Positions 22,734 to 31,959 of a stretch of 64,000 nucleotides of DNA are shown here, piece after piece. The translations under genes and the position numbers were made by a program. The number at the start of each line of letters is the position of its first letter. Position 1 is the first letter of the stretch. Below the pieces are notes generated by a model. That model had not been told where the DNA came from, did no database searches, and worked only from the letters and a program-made list of their open reading frames with translations. The stretch covers positions 41,140 to 105,139 of the forward strand of contig NZ_JABAEB010000014.1 in NCBI RefSeq assembly GCF_012584455.1, given 5' to 3'. The stretch comes from Shewanella oncorhynchi (GTDB lineage Bacteria; Pseudomonadota; Gammaproteobacteria; Enterobacterales; Shewanellaceae).

Positions 22734-25322
22734 ATGAAAAAATCCATGGGTTTGATGAGCCAAATTTACTCTTTGCTGCTATTGATTGGTGTGATCTTTT
22801 GCATGTCTTCATCGTTGAGGGCTGATGACTTACAGGATTTCACATTTGATGACAGCCTATTACTTGGTGGTGGTTATGGCGATAGTTATCTTTCTCGCTT
22901 TAACTCGACTGCAGAAACTATTCCAGGTCAATACCAAGTTGATATCTATATAAATGGTACTTACTTAAATAGGGAAATTATTAATTTTATTAAGGTTGGC
23001 TCCCAAGGAGTTGTGCCTTGTCTCGACCTTAATTTCTGGAACAAGTCGAATGTAACTGCAATATACATAAACGAAGATGCATTATTGCAGGCTGAATGTG
23101 CGGCCCCTGATACTGTGGTCAAGGGGGTATCGACGCAATTTGATGCCGAGAAATTAAGATTAGGGATTGCGATCCCACAAGCTTATTTACGGCAGATTCC
23201 GCGTGGCTATGTTGATCCGTCATCTTGGAGTGAGGGAGAAAATGCTGGATTTATCAGTTACAACAGTAACTACTATCAAACTAATAGCCGCAGTGCTGGT
23301 AGCGATATGCGTGCCATTTATACGGGCCTTAATTCAGGTGTCAATTTAGGATTATGGCGCCTGAGAAATCAATCGAGTTATCAGTACAACGATGTTGGCC
23401 AAAATACCCAAGAAAGTTTTAATTCTATTAGAACTTATATCACCAGAGCCTTGCCGGATATGCAGAGCGAACTCTTGCTTGGTGATGCCTACACTCGAGG
23501 AAATATTTTCGGTAGTTTAGCTTTTACCGGCGTACAGTTGCTGACTGATAATCGTATGTTACCAGAATCCCAGCGTGGTTATGCACCTGTCGTCAGAGGA
23601 CTCGCTAACTCAACCGCTAGCGTAGCGATTAAGCAAAATGGTGTGAGTATTTATCAAACCACAGTAGCGGCGGGGCCTTTTGTTATTAATGACTTATTTC
23701 CCACAAGTTATGAGGGGGATTTGTTAGTTGAAATTAGTGAAGCCGATGGAAAGGTCTCTAGTTTTACTGTGCCATTCAGTGCTGTGCCTGGCTCGTTGCG
23801 TGAAGGAAGTTTCCAGTACGGGTTATCATTTGGTGAAGTAGATCAAGCAGAGTCTGGTGGGTACTTTGTAGATTTAATTTCTGAATATGGTTTGAGTAAT
23901 ATGCTGACGCTAAATAGCGGTGGGCGTGTCGGAGATGATTATTTTGCTTTGAGTCTAGGGACTGTATTAGGTACAGAATGGGGGGCTCTGGGGTTAACCG
24001 CAGTACATTCTATGTCTCGTATTTCTCAGTCTTCAGTATTAAATGAGTGGAAAAATGGCTGGCGTGTTGGACTTAATTATAGCCATTCGTTCGATTCGGG
24101 GACATCAGTGGCACTTGCTGGATATCACTACTCTACTGAGTCATTTCGGGAGTTGAATGATGTTTTAGGTTTGAGGAGGGCATTGGAGAGTGGGAATATT
24201 TTTGAATCTGAGACCTACAGTCAGCGGTCTGAAATGAGTTTGAGTGTGAATCAGAGTTTAGATGACTTTGGCTTTGTGTATTTGAGTGGTTCTAAACGTC
24301 AATACCGTGATGGGCGCGATGATGACGATCAACTACAGTTCGGTTATACGGTGGGTATTGGTCGTGTGAATATAGGACTCACTTTTTCACGTCAATATAC
24401 CAGTCAAGTTCCGCTACAGAATGGGTTTGGTGGTCAGCTATTAACTGAAATGAGCGGTTATTCCTCTGATTGGGTGAAGGAAGATCTTGTGAGTCTCACC
24501 GTGTCCATTCCATTTGGTAGTCGCCAGTCAAACATGCTTAGCAGTGGGTTTAGTCACTCATCTAGGGGTAATGAACAGTATAATCTAGGGCTCGCAGGCA
24601 CTGTGGACGATGATAATACTTGGACATATGGCCTGAATGCTTCATTGCAGCGGCAGGATAGTTCGAGTGAAAGTGTCAGCGTTAATACGCAAAAGCGTTT
24701 TAGCCAAGCGACTTTATCGGGCAACTATTCTATTTCTGATACTTATCAACAGGTTGGCGCTGGTTTGAGTGGTGCTGCAGTGGTGCATTCTGGCGGCGTA
24801 ACATTAAGCCAAAACCTCAGTGATACTTTTGCGATTGTTCAAGCTGAGGGAGCTTCTGGCGCAAAAGTGACTAATAATTGGGGTACTGAGATTGATGACT
24901 TGGGATATGCAATTATCCCATCTTTGACGCCTTATCGCACAAATAGTGTCACGCTTGATACGGGATCTATGTTAAGTGGTACAGAACTTATCGAGACACA
25001 ACAGCAAGTTGCGCCCTATGCCGGCTCTATCGTTAAGATGAAATTCGAGACTAGACACGGGATAGCCGTCGTCTTCATGACTCAGCAAGCCAACGGCGGC
25101 GTTATTCCTATTGGCGCCGAAGTCGTGGACGAAGATGGCCTAGTATTGGGCATGGTTGGACAGGCTGGTATGGCTTATGTCAGAGCTTCTAAACCGAGTG
25201 GTCAGTTGACCGTTAATTGGGGAAATAAACCCGATCAGCAATGTCACTTTGACTATACCCTCGAAAGCAGTCGTGATAACACTTTATTAAGAATGCCCGC
25301 GCTATGTGAGCGGATTAATTGA
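22734..25322 (+). CDS. Outer-membrane fimbrial usher (FimD/PapC family)
   Basis: About 862 residues. A signal peptide precedes the N-terminal chaperone-binding domain (FDDSLLLGGGYGDSYLSRFN, then QVDIYINGTY). The 24-strand barrel with its plug domain follows; the block with RGYAPVVRGLANSTA and YEGDLLVEISEADG is typical of ushers. C-terminal domains with Cys-x-Phe (QQCHFDY) close the protein. It forms the outer-membrane pore where subunits are polymerised. I take the ATG at 22734 over the TTG that overlaps the chaperone stop, because a good signal peptide starts there. Confidence 0.95.
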   Translation: MKKSMGLMSQIYSLLLLIGVIFCMSSSLRADDLQDFTFDDSLLLGGGYGDSYLSRFNSTAETIPGQYQVDIYINGTYLNREIINFIKVGSQGVVPCLDLNFWNKSNVTAIYINEDALLQAECAAPDTVVKGVSTQFDAEKLRLGIAIPQAYLRQIPRGYVDPSSWSEGENAGFISYNSNYYQTNSRSAGSDMRAIYTGLNSGVNLGLWRLRNQSSYQYNDVGQNTQESFNSIRTYITRALPDMQSELLLGDAYTRGNIFGSLAFTGVQLLTDNRMLPESQRGYAPVVRGLANSTASVAIKQNGVSIYQTTVAAGPFVINDLFPTSYEGDLLVEISEADGKVSSFTVPFSAVPGSLREGSFQYGLSFGEVDQAESGGYFVDLISEYGLSNMLTLNSGGRVGDDYFALSLGTVLGTEWGALGLTAVHSMSRISQSSVLNEWKNGWRVGLNYSHSFDSGTSVALAGYHYSTESFRELNDVLGLRRALESGNIFESETYSQRSEMSLSVNQSLDDFGFVYLSGSKRQYRDGRDDDDQLQFGYTVGIGRVNIGLTFSRQYTSQVPLQNGFGGQLLTEMSGYSSDWVKEDLVSLTVSIPFGSRQSNMLSSGFSHSSRGNEQYNLGLAGTVDDDNTWTYGLNASLQRQDSSSESVSVNTQKRFSQATLSGNYSISDTYQQVGAGLSGAAVVHSGGVTLSQNLSDTFAIVQAEGASGAKVTNNWGTEIDDLGYAIIPSLTPYRTNSVTLDTGSMLSGTELIETQQQVAPYAGSIVKMKFETRHGIAVVFMTQQANGGVIPIGAEVVDEDGLVLGMVGQAGMAYVRASKPSGQLTVNWGNKPDQQCHFDYTLESSRDNTLLRMPALCERIN

Positions 25323-25332
25323 GATAAAAACT

Positions 25333-26664
25333 ATGATTGAGTTCAACCTAGGTCGGCTATTGGCAGTGGTATCTTTTGTGTTTGCCACTTTAGTTAGTGG
25401 TCAAGCTATGGCGACTTGCTACCGTATATCGACGACTACAACAGATCCGGCAAATTTTTATTATGTCGCACCTGCGTATGGTAAAACAGCTATATGGTCT
25501 GGTGGTCTCGATCCTAATAGGGGCATACTTAATCTGCCTATTATCAATGTTACCGATGAAAGTTTTCAGCCCAATGGCACGTTATTGGGATCGAGTGTTG
25601 TGCCCTTCAGTACCTATGGACAGACTGGCGGGTATGATCCTGATCAGGTACTTTTTCGTTGCGATGCGGCGGATGAGCACCAACTAAATGAGATCTACTC
25701 AGTAAACGCTGATAATGCTTATGGCGGCATGTACGAAGATGGCGTGGCTTATGGTATTAACAAAGGTTATGCCACTTACCATCGAAATGTTGTGCTCAGG
25801 GTTAAGAATAATGCCACCGGTCAGTATTTTTCGCGCTTATGGCAATATCGGCCGCTGCGGGGGTTAGACCGTGATGCTCAGGGAAGAATATTAGTGAAGG
25901 CGAAAAACTTTACTGATGTCACGATAGAGCTGTTCCAGATTGGCAATATCAGAGGTGTGACTGAGTCTATAGCATACAGTTATAATCAACCTGCAGCTTA
26001 TATTGCTTTTGGTGGGCCTGGCCTTGCCTATCCTACGGAAGGGGTTGACCATATTAGTCATTATCCAGGCTGGTATGCGAATTGGCCTGGGAATATCAGC
26101 TTATATCAACAGTTGTATACGCGAAGGGCTGGAGGTTGTGCGGTAATGAATGTCACGCCTTATGTGTTGTTCCCCACTGTGACTATCGCGGAATTAAACA
26201 GCGGCATTACCCGAGAAGCTGACATCCAGATTAATTATCGTTGCCAACAGAAAGCCAATATCAATGGCCCCGCAGTTAATGCGAACGCTATCGCCTTTAA
26301 GATTGAGAGTAATAATTACCAGATGGCGAGACGGTTGGGGTTTACTACTCAGGATGCTGTGACATATCTAGTCAGTAATGCCTATGGTGCTAATATGGTT
26401 GCTAATGGTGTGGGGATAAAGCTACAACGCAATGATGGTGTGATTCAACCCTTTTTAAATTTTGATAATAGAACCAGCTTAGACTCACAATATAATGCAT
26501 GGAAAGACGGTTGGCGGCCATTACAGGGGAATCAGACAGGTATTGTCGGTACGAGTTATCAATATATGGATAATTACAGAGTTGTTTTTGGCAAGTTGCC
26601 CGGAATGAGTCCAACGGCAGGAAAATTTTATGCAAAAGCGGAAGTGCTTATTCGGGTTCAGTAG
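25333..26664 (+). CDS. Putative two-domain fimbrial tip adhesin
   Basis: About 443 residues. A signal peptide (LAVVSFVFATLVSGQAMA) leads into a large N-terminal domain with no family I recognise (to about residue 265), consistent with a receptor-binding lectin. The C-terminal domain begins near GGCAVMNVTPYVLFPTVTIA and contains a second Cys in INYRCQQ, the pilin-like fold by which tip adhesins join the fibre. It ends KFYAKAEVLIRVQ, a subunit-type last strand. It lies straight after the usher, the usual place for the tip subunit. Its ligand is unknown. Confidence 0.78.
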   Translation: MIEFNLGRLLAVVSFVFATLVSGQAMATCYRISTTTTDPANFYYVAPAYGKTAIWSGGLDPNRGILNLPIINVTDESFQPNGTLLGSSVVPFSTYGQTGGYDPDQVLFRCDAADEHQLNEIYSVNADNAYGGMYEDGVAYGINKGYATYHRNVVLRVKNNATGQYFSRLWQYRPLRGLDRDAQGRILVKAKNFTDVTIELFQIGNIRGVTESIAYSYNQPAAYIAFGGPGLAYPTEGVDHISHYPGWYANWPGNISLYQQLYTRRAGGCAVMNVTPYVLFPTVTIAELNSGITREADIQINYRCQQKANINGPAVNANAIAFKIESNNYQMARRLGFTTQDAVTYLVSNAYGANMVANGVGIKLQRNDGVIQPFLNFDNRTSLDSQYNAWKDGWRPLQGNQTGIVGTSYQYMDNYRVVFGKLPGMSPTAGKFYAKAEVLIRVQ

Positions 26665-27364
26665 TTTAGTTTTATGGCTCCTAATGCTGCAAAACGCTCT
26701 GGCTGGCGTAGTCGCCGATCGTAGTCGAATTATTTTTGCGGCTTCCGATCGGGAGCAAGGGTTGTCACTGGTGAATATTAATGACTACCCTGTGATGGTG
26801 CAACTGTGGGTGGATGACGGCGATCCAGACTCTGGCCCTGAAACGGCAAATGCGCCAATTTTGCCCTATCCTGGCTTGTTGCAAATTGCCCCAAAGGAGC
26901 GCAAGCACATAAATCTGCTTAATATTGCGGAGCAGGAACCTGAAAAACAAGAACAGTTATACTGGCTGAATGTATACGAAGTTCCACCCACCCCCGCCAA
27001 AAATATTGATGAAACTGAGGGGCAACTGTTGATTGTCGCTTTACGTACTCAAATGAAGGTTTTTGTGCGGCCCAATAAGCTAGCTATTGATGTTTTAGAC
27101 TTAGCAAAGTGGCAGTCATTTATATTGAAAGACAATATGTTATCAATAGAGAATAAGTCACCTTACTATGTGACCTATCAGAACCTCAGTTTGAGTTTTA
27201 AAGGGAGGGATTATGCTATTTTTCAAGGAATGCTAGCCCCTTACTCTGCAGAAACTGTGACTATCACTGAGAGCGAGTTAATCGATCAGCTTGGGCTTAT
27301 CCTAAAGGCCGAGTACATAGACGATGAGGGGAATGCTCAGCCGCTTGCTTTGACAGTGAATTGA
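26630..27364 (+). CDS. Second periplasmic fimbrial chaperone
   Basis: A 244-residue PapD-like chaperone with signal peptide (LVLWLLMLQNALAG) and the same landmarks as the first one (RSRIIFAASDREQGLSLVN, VQLWVDDGDPDSGPE, and LYWLNVYEVPP). The two differ too much to be recent duplicates. The ATG lies 35 bp inside the adhesin gene, with AGGAAAA upstream. Its place after the adhesin suggests it serves the tip adhesin, while the first chaperone serves the main pilin; this is inference. A long hairpin after the stop ends the operon. Confidence 0.92.
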   Translation: MQKRKCLFGFSSLVLWLLMLQNALAGVVADRSRIIFAASDREQGLSLVNINDYPVMVQLWVDDGDPDSGPETANAPILPYPGLLQIAPKERKHINLLNIAEQEPEKQEQLYWLNVYEVPPTPAKNIDETEGQLLIVALRTQMKVFVRPNKLAIDVLDLAKWQSFILKDNMLSIENKSPYYVTYQNLSLSFKGRDYAIFQGMLAPYSAETVTITESELIDQLGLILKAEYIDDEGNAQPLALTVN

Positions 27365-27397
27365 ACATAAGGCTCTGTTTACAACAGGGCCTTATGT
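27365..27397. terminator. Hairpin at the end of the fimbrial operon
   Basis: A stem of about 15 bp (ACATAAGGC... / ...GCCTTATGT, with one G-T pair) and a 3-nt loop, directly after the last fimbrial stop. No long T tract follows, so termination may be weak or shared with the convergent kinase gene. Confidence 0.65.
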
Positions 27398-27440
27398 ATA
27401 TGCATTTATACAGCGTGACTTGAAGCTATGGGCTTGGGCA

Positions 27441-30400
27441 TTATTTTGAGGCTGTTTGGGTATAAGAGATCACTTCTGCCTCGAGTGAAGCAATAGCCTG
27501 AGATACGGCTTCAACATAAGTATTCAACTGCTGATGGCTCGCATTTTCCAGCATTTCACAGGCAGACATAAGCTTCTGTGCATCGATAATTCTCGCAGCA
27601 CCTTTGATCTTATGGGCGAGATCTTTGATGGTACTCAAATCATTATTTTCGAGGGCTACATACAGGGACTGCAAGTCGCTTTGATTGCTTTTAAGGAGTT
27701 CTTTAAGCAATTTATCGACTAACTTTGCATTATTTCCTGTGAGTTTTTCTACTGCGTCAGCGGCAAAATGTGTGGCGGTTATGGTGATTTTCTCTGGGGT
27801 AAACCGTTTAATCATACTTTCTAGCTCCATTAGGCTGATGGGTTTGAATAAACAGTCATCCATCCCTGCAGTTAAACAGGCATCCTTGGCTTCTTTTTGG
27901 GCATTAGCGGTATAGCCGATGACGATAGCATGCGTGTGACGTTTGTGTTCGAGTTGGCGAATTTTCTGACAGAGTTCATAACCGTTCATTTCTGGCATAT
28001 TACAATCGGTGATCACCACAGGGTACTGTTTACTTTCGAACATGTTTAAGGCAATTAAGCCATTTTCTGCTTCATCAACACTATGGCCTAAATATTTAAG
28101 CTGCTGGGCTAATAGCAAGCGATTCGCAGGGTGATCGTCAACAATTAAGATATCGAGGGGATTACTCACATGCGATTCTGGAATGGGTTGTGAAGGGTTA
28201 TGGATTGCTTCGGCTTCAAGCTGGGTGAGGGTTAATTGCATGCTGATCTGAGTTCCTTGATGCAATTTACTTTCAAGGGTTAAACTCCCACCCATCATTT
28301 CGCACAGAGAGCGGCTAATCATGAGCCCAAGCCCTGTACCACCATGGGTTGTATGGGTCCCTTGTGCTTGGCTGAAAGGGGTAAATAGTTTCTGTTGGTC
28401 GTCCCCCGAGATGCCAATTCCTGTATCCGTGACAGTAAATAGAATCGTGTGGGTTGTATTGGTGAAACTTTCTGATTGAATTTTCACTTTTACTCCACCG
28501 CTGTCAGTAAATTTAATGGCGTTGCCAATTAAATTTGACAGTATTTGTTTAATCCTCATAGGGTCAACGAGTACATCATTCGCAATAACAGGATCGAAAT
28601 CCAACTGTAAAGTGATTCCTTTTTGCCTTGCTAGTCCATCAAACACTCTCACGACAGAGGTTGCAATTGTCTTAAGATTGGTTCTCATGGGCGAAAGTGA
28701 CAGCTGACCCGCTTCAATACGAGCAATATCTAAAATATCACCAATAAGTTCAAGTAAGTCATTAGCGGAATCATAGGCAACTTTAATTGAATTTAAATCA
28801 AACTGTTGTGAATTTGTACGTTTTAGTACCAGTTCTAACATTCCTATGATGGCATTCATTGGCGTACGGATTTCATGACTCATAGTTGCTAAGAAAGTAC
28901 TCTTTGCTTGGCTTGCACTGTCCGCAGCTTCCTTAGCATATTCTAATTCTTCAATAAGCTTGACTCTATCGCTGACATCTATCCAACCACCAATAATCCC
29001 TTCTATATTGCCAGCTTCATCGCCATAGGATTTAAACCAATGATAAATATTATATTTATGTCCATTTATATGAAGTTCTCTATCCTTAAATACGGCAAGA
29101 CCATCCTCTAAGGCTTGTACATATTCTTTATCTACAATAGGAGCCTCTTTAGAGCGACTGGCTCCTTCCATTGTGGTCTTATATAGCAAATCTTCGCGTG
29201 AGGCGTTGAAAGCATTAAGGTAACTCTCGTTACACATAGTCAGTTCACGCCGCTTATTTCTTACATAAATAGGATGAGGTATGGCATCAACAATGGACTG
29301 CATAAATTGCAGTTGTTGATTAAGTTCTTTTTTGGCTAATAGCCGCTTGCGATAATGAGTTCGAGTGTAAAGAGCCCAAATAATTGAGACTAAAATCATG
29401 ATCGTTGAGGCAATCACAATAGTGTAAATAGTGTACTTATAATCCTTCCAGCTTTGGCGTGCAGGCAGTGCATTACGGCGCCAGCGATTTTCTGCCATTT
29501 GTAATTCATCAGGAGGAATAACAGTTAATGTTTTATTAAGTATACTCTTAAGTAGTTTATTTGAACTCGCCATTCCGAATGCCACAGACGCTCTTGGCAT
29601 TTCATCTATGATCTTACTTACTTCTAAAGTATCGCTGAAATAACTATTTACATAGAAGTCGGCTAAAGCCAGTGGCACAATAGTGGTATTTGTTGCACCA
29701 GTCGCTATATCATTCAATGCCTCAAGATAATTGTCAGCGATTATAATGTCTGCATTAGGATTTATTTTTCTGAGCATGTTATCATTAAAAGTACCATCGG
29801 GAACAACTATAGCGTTAATATCTAGGTCTTGTGCATTTTTCTGTGTTACAAAAACATAAGGTGAATTTGAAAATTCTTTAGTAAAAATAATATTTTTATT
29901 AAGATCTTCACTTGGTGAGAATATTGTCATCATAGCTTTATGATTGAGGACGGAACTAATCTGTTCTGAAAACCTATTGTTAACAATATAGTCAAACTTT
30001 AGCCCTGAATACATTTGTATTAGTTCCAAAACCTCAATGCCAAACCCTTCAGCGTTATGTGTATCGTCAAGGTATGTTAGCGGTGCCGCATACTTATTAA
30101 TTGCCACTGTTATTTTAGGGTTTTTTTGTAACCAAGCCGTCTCATCTGCTGTAAAACTGGGGAGTTCTGAGGTAAAAGGAATGGTGCTTCCACCGCCACT
30201 CCAGCGTTTTCTAATCAACTTTCTCTGTTCGAGTGAAATATTACTAATAGATTTATTAATTATATCTATTAAGGCCTTATTTTGTTCTGTTGCAGCAAAG
30301 GCGCTGCCATAGGAGTTTAGAGACAAGTGAGTGTCTAATTTAAGTTTTCCAGAGAAGTTGTTGTTTATTAAATAGTTGGCGGAGACTTGGTCGACTATCA

Positions 30401-31007
30401 CAGCATCAACTTGTCGAAATGCAGCTGCAGCAACGGCCGCCTGTCTAGAGGAGAATTTGAGTAATTTTCTATTTGGATAAATATCTGTTATCGCTTCATC
30501 TGGTAAGTACTCATAGGCCATAGACATCGACTTGATTTGTTCATTATCACCTAAGTTAGCATTTCTGAATATAGAAGGCTTATCAACGGTATAAGGTGTG
30601 CTTAGTAGAAGACCGTGCATTTGTTCAAATTTATTTGCTGTAGTAATTAGATCTACTTCTCCATTGAGCGCTGCGGTAATTGTTTTTTCCCGAGATGCAT
30701 AACGTTTTATATTGACTTCAATGTTGAGCATATTAGCAATAATATGTATATAGTCAGCACTAATTCCTTTATAAAATTCTTGTTCACCATTTACTGTCAT
30801 GTCAAATGGTGGATAGTCAGGCGACGATATGCCAATATTCAGCAATCTATATTTTTTAAGTGTATCAATCTCTTCTAATGATAGCTGGATAGGCAATGCA
30901 GCCTTCTCTTGATAGCCGACCAAATGATAATGGGTGAATTTACTTTCATGTGCTAGTGAATAAATTGAATTTAGGCTCAATATAAGAATGAAAATAACAT
31001 TTCTCAT
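27441..31007 (-). CDS. BvgS/EvgS-like hybrid sensor histidine kinase
   Basis: An 1188-residue unorthodox hybrid kinase. Order: signal segment (1-18); two periplasmic Venus-flytrap (SBP_bac_3) domains (about 45-265 and 290-510); a TM helix (about 525-548); a PAS domain (about 565-685); HisKA with phospho-acceptor His711 in MSHEIRTPMN; the ATPase domain (GNAIKFTDSGG, TDTGIGI, HGGTGLGL); a receiver with Asp1001 (in ITDCNMPEMNG); and an Hpt domain with His1132 (in AHKIKGAARI). This is the BvgS/EvgS/RocS layout, which relays phosphate His-Asp-His to a separate regulator. It overlaps the regulator gene by 4 bp. Its ligand is unknown. Confidence 0.95.
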   Translation of the reverse strand: MRNVIFILILSLNSIYSLAHESKFTHYHLVGYQEKAALPIQLSLEEIDTLKKYRLLNIGISSPDYPPFDMTVNGEQEFYKGISADYIHIIANMLNIEVNIKRYASREKTITAALNGEVDLITTANKFEQMHGLLLSTPYTVDKPSIFRNANLGDNEQIKSMSMAYEYLPDEAITDIYPNRKLLKFSSRQAAVAAAAFRQVDAVIVDQVSANYLINNNFSGKLKLDTHLSLNSYGSAFAATEQNKALIDIINKSISNISLEQRKLIRKRWSGGGSTIPFTSELPSFTADETAWLQKNPKITVAINKYAAPLTYLDDTHNAEGFGIEVLELIQMYSGLKFDYIVNNRFSEQISSVLNHKAMMTIFSPSEDLNKNIIFTKEFSNSPYVFVTQKNAQDLDINAIVVPDGTFNDNMLRKINPNADIIIADNYLEALNDIATGATNTTIVPLALADFYVNSYFSDTLEVSKIIDEMPRASVAFGMASSNKLLKSILNKTLTVIPPDELQMAENRWRRNALPARQSWKDYKYTIYTIVIASTIMILVSIIWALYTRTHYRKRLLAKKELNQQLQFMQSIVDAIPHPIYVRNKRRELTMCNESYLNAFNASREDLLYKTTMEGASRSKEAPIVDKEYVQALEDGLAVFKDRELHINGHKYNIYHWFKSYGDEAGNIEGIIGGWIDVSDRVKLIEELEYAKEAADSASQAKSTFLATMSHEIRTPMNAIIGMLELVLKRTNSQQFDLNSIKVAYDSANDLLELIGDILDIARIEAGQLSLSPMRTNLKTIATSVVRVFDGLARQKGITLQLDFDPVIANDVLVDPMRIKQILSNLIGNAIKFTDSGGVKVKIQSESFTNTTHTILFTVTDTGIGISGDDQQKLFTPFSQAQGTHTTHGGTGLGLMISRSLCEMMGGSLTLESKLHQGTQISMQLTLTQLEAEAIHNPSQPIPESHVSNPLDILIVDDHPANRLLLAQQLKYLGHSVDEAENGLIALNMFESKQYPVVITDCNMPEMNGYELCQKIRQLEHKRHTHAIVIGYTANAQKEAKDACLTAGMDDCLFKPISLMELESMIKRFTPEKITITATHFAADAVEKLTGNNAKLVDKLLKELLKSNQSDLQSLYVALENNDLSTIKDLAHKIKGAARIIDAQKLMSACEMLENASHQQLNTYVEAVSQAIASLEAEVISYTQTASK

Positions 31008-31630
31008 ATTAAGTTTTGCCTCTTTGCTATTTCAATTATATCTACCAAATTTTTTGCATTTAGTTTATCAAGTAGTCTAGTTTTATATGTGCTAATGGTT
31101 TTGTTACTTAACAGCATACGCTCGGCTATTTCTTTATTAGATAAGCCTACTGCTAGCTGCTGCAATACCACCATTTCGCGAGTTGAAAGCTTTTTTACGA
31201 GTTCAGCCTCGTCCTGACTTGATTTAGCAATCATGTTGTTATTGCTTATAATCGGAAAATAGGAGTGGCCGGTGAGAATTGCTCTAAGCGCGCCAGTGAC
31301 TTCATTCATATCCTTTTGTTTAGAGACAAAACCTGAAGCTCCGGCTTGAATACAACGGGAAACAAAGTGATCAGATGGTTGTGCCGTCAAGACTAAAATT
31401 GGCGGGCTCTTTACGAGTTTTCTTGACCTTTCTATCACTTCTAATCCATCTAATTGGGGGATGCCAATATCGAGAATAACAGCATCGGGTGAGAGTTCTT
31501 TAATAAGTTTTAATGCATCAACACCATTATTGGTTTCTGCTATCACTTCAAAGCCACTTTGTTCTAAAATGATTTTTAGTGCTAAAACAACAACTGGATG
31601 ATCATCTACTATTAATATTTTTCTTTTCAT
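31004..31630 (-). CDS. NarL/FixJ-type response regulator (BvgA/RocA-like)
   Basis: A 208-residue regulator. The receiver domain has Asp54 in VILDIGIPQLDG and an acid pair DD at 9-10. A LuxR-type helix-turn-helix follows (about residues 145-208: LSTREMVVLQQLAVGLSNKE, then NKTISTYKTRLLDKL). It overlaps the start of the downstream hybrid kinase in an ATGA junction and is its evident partner. By analogy with RocA1 and BvgA it should activate the adjacent fimbrial operon, but no binding site is identified here. Confidence 0.94.
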   Translation of the reverse strand: MKRKILIVDDHPVVVLALKIILEQSGFEVIAETNNGVDALKLIKELSPDAVILDIGIPQLDGLEVIERSRKLVKSPPILVLTAQPSDHFVSRCIQAGASGFVSKQKDMNEVTGALRAILTGHSYFPIISNNNMIAKSSQDEAELVKKLSTREMVVLQQLAVGLSNKEIAERMLLSNKTISTYKTRLLDKLNAKNLVDIIEIAKRQNLI

Positions 31631-31959
31631 TCATGTAACTCCGTAACTATTGAGTACAGATTTTATCCTTTGTAAGTCGCTACAGTGAAATAAAACTATG
31701 TGATTAAGATTTTTCCTACATATTTTTCAGCAATTTCTTTTAAATAATAGTCGTAAAATATTTGAAGGCAGATGAATTTAATCATAGGCATTCTCATTGT
31801 TTTTAATTCATAAACATTTGTATATATTTGTATCTCGAGTTTTGATCCTCTAGTGATTTAAATTATAGCTGACTATCTATATCTCGGTGTTGCAGCTTTT
31901 TTGCGGCAAGGGCGTAACAGGCATTTGTCTATTAGTATTTTAATTTTAAAGGGTATTCA
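31631..31959. other. Divergent regulatory region of the kinase/regulator and REC-EAL genes
   Basis: About 330 AT-rich bp between two divergent units. It must hold promoters for both and is the first place to look for binding sites of the response regulator. I see no clear palindrome. Confidence 0.6.
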
